From contig PCAH01000161.1 of assembly GCA_002730485.1 (NCBI GenBank), positions 1 through 16,912 on the forward strand: DNA of 16,912 nt. Reading direction: 5' to 3'. The notes beneath the pieces are model-generated. The model saw only the letters and a program-made list of their open reading frames with translations. It was not told the origin of the DNA and searched no databases. This DNA comes from Dehalococcoidia bacterium. GTDB taxonomy: Bacteria > Chloroflexota > Dehalococcoidia > UBA3495. A program made the translations under genes and the position numbers. Shown here one piece after another: positions 1 to 6,446 of this stretch. How positions within the stretch are numbered: the stretch's first letter is position 1; every line of letters begins with the position of its first letter.

Positions 1-470
1 AAGTTCATGTAGCCGAATATATAGTCGTAGGCATCTTCCTGTTTTACGTTCTTGGCCTTCTTGCCAATGACCAGCGCTATCTCAGCTTCGCCTTCGAATA
101 TGGAAGCCGGGATATCAGGAAGGATCATGGTGTCGCCGTTGCCGATCACGGCGTTGGGTGACTTCTGGAAGGCGTTGATTGGAGCGGGTTCGTCCCTGGT
201 GCCGTCCTCCATGTAGTTCACTGCCATGCAAATGATGTTCGGGGGCTTGGGCAAGGGTGATCGCAAGCGCACTTCACTCACCGGTTTGCCCTGGCCACTG
301 TCGGCGGCTTGCTGAAGGGCCGCCCGGTGCTGGGAGAAGTTCTCGATCACTTTGTTGATCAGGTCCTGGGGCGAGGTGTGCTCGATGCCGCTAACGGCAC
401 CTGAAACATCGACCACGGTGTCGTCTTTAACCACGCCTAGTTTGAAATCGTCAAAGAATGCTAGTTTCAT
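1..470 (-). CDS. Fumarylacetoacetate hydrolase (FAH) family protein, partial (3' end outside window)
   Basis: The first 156 residues are visible; the gene runs off the left edge. The protein opens with MKLAFFDDFKLGVVKDD and continues to PKPPNIICMAVNYMEDGT and FEGEAEIALVIGKKAKN. The pattern of a short N-terminal domain, a substrate-loop segment (NYMEDG) and the E-x-E metal-binding motif (FEGEAE) is that of FAH-family enzymes. These use a divalent metal to hydrolyse, decarboxylate or isomerise beta-dicarbonyl acids, as in aromatic and sugar-acid catabolism; cytosolic. The third metal ligand (Asp) would lie beyond the window. The start is supported by AAGGAG four bases upstream of the ATG and by a promoter at 544-572. 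The exact substrate cannot be told. Family assignment is firm, subfamily is not. Confidence 0.88.
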   Translation of the reverse strand, partial: MKLAFFDDFKLGVVKDDTVVDVSGAVSGIEHTSPQDLINKVIENFSQHRAALQQAADSGQGKPVSEVRLRSPLPKPPNIICMAVNYMEDGTRDEPAPINAFQKSPNAVIGNGDTMILPDIPASIFEGEAEIALVIGKKAKNVKQEDAYDYIFGYMN

Positions 471-543
471 GATGCTCCTTTAATGCCTGGATGATCTCTT
501 GGGAAACACCCGACAGATGGGACAAGAATGCCATGTAGCGGGC

Positions 544-572
544 ATATTACTGAACCTCTTGTCTGGTGGCAA
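544..572 (-). promoter_or_regulatory. Sigma70-type promoter for the FAH gene
   Basis: Read on the minus strand, TTGCCA (567-572) is followed by a 17-base spacer and TAATAT (544-549). The boxes match the consensus at 5/6 and 4/6 positions. The predicted transcript starts about 65 bases before the FAH start codon. Confidence 0.45.
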
Positions 573-693
573 GTTTGCGGCGTCTATTTAAACCTTTCAA
601 AATGACACCATGGGCACCCTCGTGGGGTATAGTAAGAGAAACCCGGCCACGATAATCGACTCGGACACGGCTATAAAGGAGATCAGCGACCAC

Positions 694-1878
694 ATGACCA
701 GCTACATCAGCCATCTGGAATGCACTGTCTGCGGCAAGAGCTACCCCCACGAGCAATTGATCGGTATCAGCCCTTGCTGTGAGAAGGTCTTGTTTGCTCG
801 CTATGACCTAGCCAAGCTGGGCCGCGAGGTGGACAGAGATGTCTTTATCAGCCGACCGGACACCATGTGGCGCTATTCCGAGCTGCTTCCAGTGGACGAC
901 CCCAGCAATATCGTCACCCTAGGTGAGGGCGGCACTCCGCTGATCAAAAGCCGAAATCTGGCTGAACAATTGGGCATGAGGGAACTCTATATAAAAGAAG
1001 AGGGTCTAAACCCCACTGGAACCTTCAAAGCCAGAGGGATCTCCGCCGCAGTCTCCAAGGCCGTTGAGCTGAAGGTGGATGGGTTCACCATGCCGTCCGC
1101 CGGTAACGCCGCTGGAGCAGCGGCTGCCTACGGAGCCAGGTCAGGCATGGAGACCAAGGTGTTCATGCCCCAAGACGCTCCTGACGCCAACAAGAAAGAA
1201 ACCCTGGTAGCCGGGTCTGAATTGAACCTGGTCCAGGGTCTGATCAATGACGCAGGCCGAGAGGCAGTGGCGGTGGCCAAGGAGCTTGGTTTCTTTGACC
1301 TCTCCACACTGAAGGAGCCGTACCGGGCTGAAGGAAAGAAATCCATGGGTTTGGAGATGGTCCAGCAACTCGGTTGGAAGATGCCGGATGCGGTGATCTA
1401 CCCCACAGGCGGCGGCACCGGGATCATCGGCATGTACAAAGGGTTCAAAGAGCTGCTGGAACTGGGTTGGATCGAGGGCAAGCAACCCAAGTTCATCTCG
1501 GTTCAGGCGGACGGCTGTCAGCCGATCGTCAGAGCTTTCAACGAGGGGGCCGATTCTTCCCAACTGTGGGAAAACGCCACAACCAAAGCAGACGGTCTAA
1601 GGGTGCCGCATCCCTTTGCCGACTACTTGATATTGGAAGCGGTTCGGGCCACGGGCGGAACAGCCTTGGCAGTGTCAGACCAAGAGATGATCGACGCCAT
1701 GTATGAGATGGCCACTGCAGAGGGTATCTTCCCTGCGCCAGAAGGTGCCGCAACCCTGGTGGGATTGAAGAAGTTACTGGACCAAAAGTTCTTGGATCCG
1801 GCCGAGTCAGTCGTTTTGTTCAACACTGGTTCTGGGTATAAATACCTGGACCTCATCAGTGGTACAAAACAAGGCTAG
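694..1878 (+). CDS. PLP-dependent threonine synthase-like enzyme
   Basis: Fold-type II pyridoxal-phosphate enzyme of about 394 residues. The N-terminus has CTVC and CC pairs within the first 35 residues, a zinc-ribbon-like segment found at the head of many threonine-synthase-like proteins. The PLP lysine is Lys112 in NPTGTFKARG, and the phosphate-binding glycine loop is PTGGGTG (about 237-243). Threonine synthase converts O-phosphohomoserine to threonine; related enzymes with this layout act on other substrates, so the reaction is inferred. An in-frame ATG at 610 would add 28 residues, but it has no Shine-Dalgarno and the extra residues look like noncoding sequence. The ATG at 694 has AAAGGAG 12 bases upstream and directly precedes the conserved Cys motif. 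The 3' end lies 4 bases from the convergent kinase gene, leaving no room for a terminator between them. Confidence 0.85.
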   Translation: MTSYISHLECTVCGKSYPHEQLIGISPCCEKVLFARYDLAKLGREVDRDVFISRPDTMWRYSELLPVDDPSNIVTLGEGGTPLIKSRNLAEQLGMRELYIKEEGLNPTGTFKARGISAAVSKAVELKVDGFTMPSAGNAAGAAAAYGARSGMETKVFMPQDAPDANKKETLVAGSELNLVQGLINDAGREAVAVAKELGFFDLSTLKEPYRAEGKKSMGLEMVQQLGWKMPDAVIYPTGGGTGIIGMYKGFKELLELGWIEGKQPKFISVQADGCQPIVRAFNEGADSSQLWENATTKADGLRVPHPFADYLILEAVRATGGTALAVSDQEMIDAMYEMATAEGIFPAPEGAATLVGLKKLLDQKFLDPAESVVLFNTGSGYKYLDLISGTKQG

Positions 1879-1882
1879 AGGT

Positions 1883-3457
1883 CTAGTCGGAGACCGCATA
1901 ATTTAGCTGCGGCCCCGGTTCTTCCATCAACTCGTCGCCTGAATGCTCAAGCGGTTCTTCAGGATGTACCGGTATTGTGAAGTAGAAGGTACTGCCCTTG
2001 CCGGGAGTGCTATCCACCCACATGTTTCCGCCTATGTACTCAACTATCTCTTTGCAGATTGCGAGTCCCAAACCGGTACCGGTTGGCTTGTCTGAAAGGG
2101 TCTCTCCAACCTGCCTGAATTTCTGGAAGATACTGTCGTAGTCTGCGAGATGAATACCGACTCCGGTATCTGAAACACTGACCTCTAGCTTCTCACCCGC
2201 CCCATCGAGGCCATCGGCAGGGATTCTCTTGGCATTGATTAATATTCGCCCGCCCGCCGGAGTGAACTTTATGGAGTTACTCAGCAGATTGGTCACAACC
2301 TGAGCTAGGCGGTCGCGGTCGTTCCGGAGGATCGGCAGGTCTGAATCCAGATCAACTTTGATGAACAGGTCTTTCTGAATCAACAGTGACTGGGCGCCGT
2401 CCACCGCAGCGCCCACGACTTCGGCCAGGTCCAACTCTTCCCAAATCCAGTTCATCTGCCGCGATTCCATTCTGGAAAGGTCCAAAACGTCTATTACCAG
2501 CCGGGTGAGGCGGTCACATTCCTTATTGATGATTCGAAGGAACTCCACCTGGGTCTCTCGGTCTTCGTCGTAGGTAAGCAGTATCTCAGCAGATCCTTTG
2601 ATCGATGTAAGCGGGGTCCGCAATTCGTGTGAAACCGTTGAGATGAACTCGTCTTTCAGCCGGTCCAATTCCTGTAGTTCCTGGTTGGCTTTCAACAGAG
2701 TTTCATTTGCTTCTGCCCTCTCTTCCTCCAACCTTCGGCGCTCAGTGATGTCGGTTACAACGGCGACTATGCCAATCGGATTTCCCGCGTCGTCGCGCTC
2801 CAAGCTGATCCTGATCTCGGTCAGTATCTCGACCCCGTCCTTCCGTCTGTATACCTTTTCATACGGCTCGGCCTCCTCTCCGCGGAGAAGTTTCTCAAAC
2901 TGGGCCATCTCGAACTCAACATACTTGGGGTCGTAAAGTACCCCCGGTTCCAGATCATTGATCTCCTCGGCGGTGTAACCAACCATTTCCAGGAACGCCG
3001 GATTAACATCCTTGATGGTTCCGTCAAAGGTTCTGGTTCCCATACCGTTGGCTGCGTTGTTATACACCGCTCGAAATTGTTCTTCGGAGCGTTTCAATGC
3101 GTTTTCGGCAGCCTGCCGCTCGGTGATATCTCTGATGAAATAATTGAATATGTAGCGATTTTCAAGTTGCAGAGGAGAGATTTTCATCTCTACCGGAAAT
3201 TCACGGCCGTCTCGGTGGCAGGCTACTAACTCCAACTGCTGGTTCATCAAAGACCGCTCACCGGATCTTAAGAACTCATTGATTCCAGAGAAATGTTCCC
3301 CAGCGTACCTGGTAGGGAGGATCAAGTCGATGAGAGTGTGCTTCACCGCCTCTTCAGTGCTCCAACCAAAGGTCTGTTCGGCCTGGGCATTCCAAGCAGT
3401 GACCCGTCCTGTGTAATCCATCCCGATGTATGCGTCATGGGCAGTGTCCAGGATCAT
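1883..3457 (-). CDS. PAS-PAS sensor histidine kinase (C-terminal part of a frameshifted gene)
   Basis: 524 residues from the first ATG. Two PAS domains (about 1-115 and 125-240; both end in DITER-type linkers) are followed by a coiled coil and a HisKA domain with the H-box SHELRTPLTS (phospho-acceptor His277). The HATPase domain has the N-box NLLSNSIKFTP, G1 SDTGVGI, F-box FRQVG and G2 GTGLGL. All catalytic motifs are intact. No transmembrane segment is visible, so it is probably a cytosolic sensor. No response regulator gene lies nearby. The ATG at 3457 is unlikely to be the true start: the same frame is open upstream and reads EKTQADLANSNNRNQMILD, a normal inter-PAS linker. This matches the end of the PAS protein at 3481-3855 after a one-base shift (see 3498-3501). 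Confidence 0.9.
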   Translation of the reverse strand: MILDTAHDAYIGMDYTGRVTAWNAQAEQTFGWSTEEAVKHTLIDLILPTRYAGEHFSGINEFLRSGERSLMNQQLELVACHRDGREFPVEMKISPLQLENRYIFNYFIRDITERQAAENALKRSEEQFRAVYNNAANGMGTRTFDGTIKDVNPAFLEMVGYTAEEINDLEPGVLYDPKYVEFEMAQFEKLLRGEEAEPYEKVYRRKDGVEILTEIRISLERDDAGNPIGIVAVVTDITERRRLEEERAEANETLLKANQELQELDRLKDEFISTVSHELRTPLTSIKGSAEILLTYDEDRETQVEFLRIINKECDRLTRLVIDVLDLSRMESRQMNWIWEELDLAEVVGAAVDGAQSLLIQKDLFIKVDLDSDLPILRNDRDRLAQVVTNLLSNSIKFTPAGGRILINAKRIPADGLDGAGEKLEVSVSDTGVGIHLADYDSIFQKFRQVGETLSDKPTGTGLGLAICKEIVEYIGGNMWVDSTPGKGSTFYFTIPVHPEEPLEHSGDELMEEPGPQLNYAVSD

Positions 3458-3480
3458 CTGATTGCGATTGTTGCTATTGG

Positions 3481-3855
3481 CTAGGTCTGCTTGAGTCTTT
3501 TCACTGATTCAAGCACCACCCAATGTCCGTCTTTGTGCTTGAAACGGAACGAATGGGGCAGGCCGTGGGTGGCCTGATCAGGGTTAGATACCGTGGCCTT
3601 GAAAACCGTCAATTGCTCATCGACATCTTCTTCATGCATGTGAGCAAAGGCGGTCTGACCGATCAGTTCTTCGGGGGAATAGCCGGTGATCCGCAGCACG
3701 GACGGGCTCAAATACCGAATGGTATCGTCTTCGTTCAATACCGCCAGAATATCAATGGCAGTTTCGATCAACGATTGGAATTGTGAGTCTGAAGCCGAAC
3801 CCTGAACCGTATCTTTAGGTTTCGAATGGCCTTTCTTGGTCTTCTTGCCTACCAT
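3481..3855 (-). CDS. PAS-domain fragment, N-terminal part of the histidine kinase
   Basis: 124 residues: a basic, low-complexity head (MVGKKTKKGHSKPKDTVQ) and then one PAS domain (about 24-118) with the usual NEDDTIRYLSPSVLRITGYS and HKDGHWVVLESV segments. It stops right after the last PAS strand (SVKRLKQT), where a linker into the next domain would be expected. The stop lies 24 bases before the first ATG of the kinase. One extra base in the run at 3498-3501 would join the two into a single protein of about 657 residues with three PAS domains. It is therefore best described as the N-terminus of that kinase, either a broken gene or a sequencing error; a genuine separate single-PAS protein is less likely. 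Confidence 0.8.
   Translation of the reverse strand: MVGKKTKKGHSKPKDTVQGSASDSQFQSLIETAIDILAVLNEDDTIRYLSPSVLRITGYSPEELIGQTAFAHMHEEDVDEQLTVFKATVSNPDQATHGLPHSFRFKHKDGHWVVLESVKRLKQT
3498..3501 (-). other. Probable frameshift site joining the PAS fragment and kinase
   Basis: The plus strand has TTTT here (AAAA in the coding strand). With four A the coding frame reads ESVKRLKQT-stop. With five A it reads ESVKKTQADLANSNNRNQ and runs straight into the kinase. The combined span 1883-3855 plus one base is divisible by three. A homopolymer indel (real or a sequencing/assembly error) is the simplest explanation; programmed slippage on a 4-A run is less likely. Confidence 0.75.
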
Positions 3856-3902
3856 ATCTATCTACCACCGGACAGAATTCCGGCTACTAATTTCGTTATC
3901 TC

Positions 3903-3926
3903 CACATCTCAAGTAAGTGAGATGTG
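3903..3926. promoter_or_regulatory. 9-bp perfect inverted repeat, possible operator
   Basis: CACATCTCA, six bases, then TGAGATGTG. It has no T tract, so it is not a classical terminator. It lies about 48 bases upstream of the PAS/kinase start on one strand and directly abuts a promoter-like -35 box (3928-3933) on the other. This position would let a dimeric regulator control both directions. Confidence 0.4.
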
Positions 3927-3927
3927 C

Positions 3928-3956
3928 TTACCAAATACACTTGATGATTTTATCAT
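3928..3956 (+). promoter_or_regulatory. Candidate promoter for a small RNA or leader
   Basis: TTACCA (3928-3933), a 17-base spacer, then TATCAT (3951-3956). The same -10 hexamer occurs in the promoter of the gamma-glutamyltransferase gene and upstream of the thiolase. Transcription would start near 3963 and meet the terminator at 4090-4136. Confidence 0.4.
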
Positions 3957-3962
3957 TTAGGC

Positions 3963-4136
3963 TCAGATCTGCCAGGATACTCCGTTTCACAGACACACCA
4001 CGCCGCACGCCGATTATCGAGTCTGCTGACATTGCCTCGTTGTTCAGCCCAAGGCTTGGACAGTAAGATGGATTTCCCAAACCCCTCTGAAAAAGGCCGT
4101 TATCTTTTCACTGAAAAGAAGCGGCTTTTTTCTTTT
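3963..4136 (+). ncRNA. Candidate small RNA or terminated leader of the CvpA-family gene
   Basis: About 170 bases between a promoter-like pair and a strong intrinsic terminator, with no convincing reading frame. It resembles no tRNA, 6S, SRP or other RNA that I recognise. It may be a free small RNA or a prematurely ended leader controlling the CvpA-family gene about 170 bases downstream. The whole 3856-4309 gap holds only this, the inverted repeat, the terminator and a 14-bp tandem duplication. Confidence 0.3.
4090..4136 (+). terminator. Intrinsic terminator with no plus-strand gene upstream
   Basis: AAAAA then GCCG (4096-4099) pairs with CGGC then TTTTT (4122-4130). Inside is a perfect CTTTTC-ACT-GAAAAG hairpin (4104-4118), and the T-rich tail ends TTTTTTCTTTT. 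The nearest plus-strand gene before it ends at 1878, so it must serve a local transcript. Confidence 0.65.
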
Positions 4137-4163
4137 CCCATAGAACGACCCCCATAGAACGAC
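4137..4163 (+). repeat. 14-bp tandem duplication
   Basis: CCCATAGAACGAC occurs at 4137-4149 and again at 4151-4163, one base apart. It is just after the orphan terminator and before the CvpA-family gene. It probably reflects a local duplication. Confidence 0.6.
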
Positions 4164-4309
4164 TTTTCCCCGGCGTTGACCAGGCCAGATGCTTGGACGG
4201 CAATTAATACAGCGGTAATACTTTCAATGTCATTGTGTCTATTAGATGCTACCTGATTTCTCGTCGGGAATTGGGTATCACAATAGGTATCAATAGAAGG
4301 GGCATGGCG

Positions 4310-4921
4310 ATGGACTGGGTGGAGTTCGTCCTTATTGGAACGCTGGCAGCTGGCGGGTTGATTGGTATGTGGATCGGTCTGATCCGCGCCTCTTTCTGCG
4401 TCATCGGGATTATTGCCGGTATTCTGGCGGTCACCCAATTCAGGGGCAGCGCTGAGTCCTGGCTGGCCACTTATTCAGCAAACGAGGGACTCGTATCCCT
4501 GCTTTCTTATGTAGTAGTGATAGTAGCTACCGTCGCCATCACCTGGGTCATCGCCCGCATCACCCGTAGATTGGTCTATGGGTTGTTCATGGGCTGGGCA
4601 GACCGCCTGGGCGGGATGGCCGTTGGCCTGGCGGTCGGCGCTGTTTTGGTGACAAGTATCGTTCTTGGTATGGCCGGATTTTCTGATCACCGATCCCTGG
4701 ACAAAGGAACCACAGGTAAGGTACTCGATTACTCACCTTTCGGCACAGACGAAATCAATGACCTGGAAGCGAAGGTCACCGGGTCTTCAGTTGCTTCGTT
4801 CCTCCTGTCTGCGGCCGACATGATTCCGGACAAAGCCAGGAATCTGGCGCCGGTAAGTTGGCTCGACGCCCTTGAAGACTTGGAAGACCGGTTAGAGGGA
4901 ATTCAAACCGCCCGTCGTTAA
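4310..4921 (+). CDS. CvpA family membrane protein
   Basis: About 203 residues. Four hydrophobic segments (about 6-27, 30-48, 62-84 and 98-121) are spaced as in the CvpA (colicin V production) family, with the Gly-rich helix starts and the short basic loop ARITRRLVYG between helices 3 and 4. A hydrophilic C-terminal tail follows. It is an inner-membrane protein; the family is linked to secretion, biofilm or envelope homeostasis without a defined biochemical activity. I chose the ATG at 4310 (MDWVEFVLIG) because AGAAGGGG lies 7 bases upstream; the ATG at 4304 is only one base from it. An in-frame ATG at 4235 would add 25 polar residues before the first helix with no ribosome binding site. A strong terminator follows at 4983. 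Confidence 0.75.
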   Translation: MDWVEFVLIGTLAAGGLIGMWIGLIRASFCVIGIIAGILAVTQFRGSAESWLATYSANEGLVSLLSYVVVIVATVAITWVIARITRRLVYGLFMGWADRLGGMAVGLAVGAVLVTSIVLGMAGFSDHRSLDKGTTGKVLDYSPFGTDEINDLEAKVTGSSVASFLLSAADMIPDKARNLAPVSWLDALEDLEDRLEGIQTARR

Positions 4922-4982
4922 ACGGCAGCTATCTAATTCCCAGAAGCGAACAAGAAACATTAAATCTCTGGACATCCCCCTC

Positions 4983-5017
4983 AAAGGGACGGCGCTGCAT
5001 CCGCCGTCCCTTTTTAT
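4983..5017 (+). terminator. Intrinsic terminator after the CvpA-family gene
   Basis: AAAGGGACGGCG (4983-4994), loop CTGCATC, CGCCGTCCCTTT (5002-5013) and a T-rich tail. The 12-bp stem is perfect. Confidence 0.9.
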
Positions 5018-5078
5018 TGCCTTGTTACACATATCGAGCCACAGGTAGGAATCGCCTGGCTTCATGGGTCTTTGCCAT

Positions 5079-5108
5079 TCGACACGCACGCGCTAAAGAC
5101 GGTATCAT
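5079..5108 (+). promoter_or_regulatory. Promoter for the thiolase gene
   Basis: TCGACA (5079-5084), an 18-base spacer and TATCAT (5103-5108), each 5/6 to consensus. The predicted start is near 5115, giving a leader of about 30 bases. Confidence 0.4.
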
Positions 5109-5146
5109 TACGGGAACAATTTTCAGGGCGTTTCTAGGAGTGAATT

Positions 5147-6343
5147 ATGCGTCGCGTAGCCATCGTTTCACCGGTCCGCACCGCTGTGGGCAATTTTGGC
5201 GGAGCACTAAGAGATGTACCAGCGGAAGAGCTGGCCAGTACCGTGATCAAAGAGACTTTGGATCGCAGCGGGCTCGACCCGGCCAAGGTCGATGACGTGA
5301 TCCTGGGTCATGGGTACCCCAGCGGCGAGAACCCGGCCATCGGCCGTCTCGCATTGCTGAAGGCCGGTCTTCCGATTGAAGTGCCTGGTTATCAGTTAGA
5401 CCGCCGCTGTTCCTCTGGCCTTCAGGCCATCCTGAACGCCTGCATGATGGTCCAGACCGAGAACGCCGATGTGGTCGTCGCCGGTGGCGTCGAGAGCATG
5501 AGCAACGCAGAATTCTATGTGAACGAATCTCGTTGGGGCGCTCGGTTCGGCTCAGTAACCCTACACGACCGCCTATCCCGAGCCCGCGAGACGATCTCCC
5601 CCGAAGACCGTTTTGGCTATATCAGCGGCATGGTGGAGACTGCCGAGAACCTGGCCAAGCAGTATGAGATTTCCCGCGAAGAACAGGATGAATACGCACT
5701 GCGCAGCCACCAGCGTGCCGTGGCCGCCAAGGAATCGGGCAAGTTTGATTCCCAGATTGTCCCGATCTCGATCCCCCAAAGGCGGGGAGACCCGGTGGTA
5801 TTTGACAAGGATGAGGGCCCCCGGGGCGACAGCTCGATGGAAGTATTGGGACGCCTCCGCCCGGTAATGACAGATGGCTCGGTCTCTGCCGGTAACTCAA
5901 GCAGCCAGAACGACGCCGCTTCGGTCTGCCTGGTGGTGGCCGAGGACAAACTAGAGGAACTGGGCCTTGAGGCCATGGGCTTCCTCAAGGGCTGGGTCGT
6001 AACCGGCTGCCACCCCGCCACCATGGGCATCGGCCCGGTCCCAGCGGTGAGCAAGCTGATGGACAAGGTTGGCATGTCCCTTGGTGACATGGACCTGATC
6101 GAACTTAACGAAGCCTTTGCAGCCCAGGTGCTGGCTGTGCTCCGTGAGTGGAAGCTCCCCAACGAGGACAACCTGAACGTCAACGGCTCCGGTATCTCGC
6201 TGGGTCATCCCATCGCTGCCACCGGCGCCCGCATCCTGACCACCCTTCTCACCGAGATGGAGGCCAGGGACGCCCAGTTCGGTCTGGAGACCATGTGCGT
6301 TGGCGGCGGTCAGGGTGTGGCTGCCATGTTCGAGCGACGCTAG
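5147..6343 (+). CDS. Thiolase (acetyl-CoA acyltransferase/acetyltransferase family)
   Basis: 398 residues, the usual thiolase length. The acyl-carrying Cys88 is in RRCSSGLQAI, His354 in GHPIAATGAR and the second catalytic Cys384 in CVGGGQG; NEAFA is also present. The N-terminus (VAIVSPVRTAVGNFGG) is typical. It either cleaves 3-oxoacyl-CoA in beta-oxidation or condenses two acetyl-CoA; the sequence does not decide which. Cytosolic. The start is supported by TAGGAG seven bases upstream of the ATG. No beta-oxidation partner (enoyl-CoA hydratase, acyl-CoA dehydrogenase) is adjacent. The next gene is a GMC oxidoreductase 103 bases away, beyond a palindromic repeat, so co-transcription is possible but not shown. 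Confidence 0.93.
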   Translation: MRRVAIVSPVRTAVGNFGGALRDVPAEELASTVIKETLDRSGLDPAKVDDVILGHGYPSGENPAIGRLALLKAGLPIEVPGYQLDRRCSSGLQAILNACMMVQTENADVVVAGGVESMSNAEFYVNESRWGARFGSVTLHDRLSRARETISPEDRFGYISGMVETAENLAKQYEISREEQDEYALRSHQRAVAAKESGKFDSQIVPISIPQRRGDPVVFDKDEGPRGDSSMEVLGRLRPVMTDGSVSAGNSSSQNDAASVCLVVAEDKLEELGLEAMGFLKGWVVTGCHPATMGIGPVPAVSKLMDKVGMSLGDMDLIELNEAFAAQVLAVLREWKLPNEDNLNVNGSGISLGHPIAATGARILTTLLTEMEARDAQFGLETMCVGGGQGVAAMFERR

Positions 6344-6345
6344 AG

Positions 6346-6371
6346 AGCTATCAGCCAACAGCTATCAGCTG
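6346..6371 (+). repeat. REP-like AGCTATCAGC direct/palindromic repeat
   Basis: AGCTATCAGC occurs at 6346-6355 and 6360-6369, and the second copy forms the palindrome CAGCT-ATC-AGCTG. It begins two bases after the thiolase stop. Related CAGC-type palindromes follow the stops of the GMC (8041) and NHL (9632) genes. Confidence 0.5.
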
Positions 6372-6402
6372 TAAGCATTAGATAACGATTCCAATAAATA
6401 TT

Positions 6403-6427
6403 AGGGGCACGGTAGAACCGTGCCCCT
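6403..6427. repeat. 10-bp GC-rich palindrome
   Basis: AGGGGCACGG, TAGAA, CCGTGCCCCT is a perfect 10-bp hairpin that can add a T-A pair. It has no T tract. It looks like a dispersed palindromic element, and ends 19 bases before the GMC start codon, where it could affect translation or mRNA stability. Confidence 0.55.
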
Positions 6428-6446
6428 ACCCACGTGAGGAAACATC

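Noticed and set aside
610..693. N-terminal extension of the threonine-synthase-like protein from ATG 610
   Set aside because: No ribosome binding site, and the added residues are unlike the family; ATG 694 has AAAGGAG upstream and starts at the conserved Cys motif.
3963..4090. A tRNA gene in the gap before the CvpA-family gene
   Set aside because: No acceptor stem, T-arm GTTC motif or cloverleaf can be drawn.
4068..4157. A 29-residue ORF over the orphan terminator
   Set aside because: It has no Shine-Dalgarno and runs through the terminator stem, so translation is unlikely.
5617..6183. Long minus-strand ORFs inside the thiolase gene
   Set aside because: Their sequence is Ser/Pro/Arg-rich as expected of antisense frames in GC-rich coding DNA and resembles no family.
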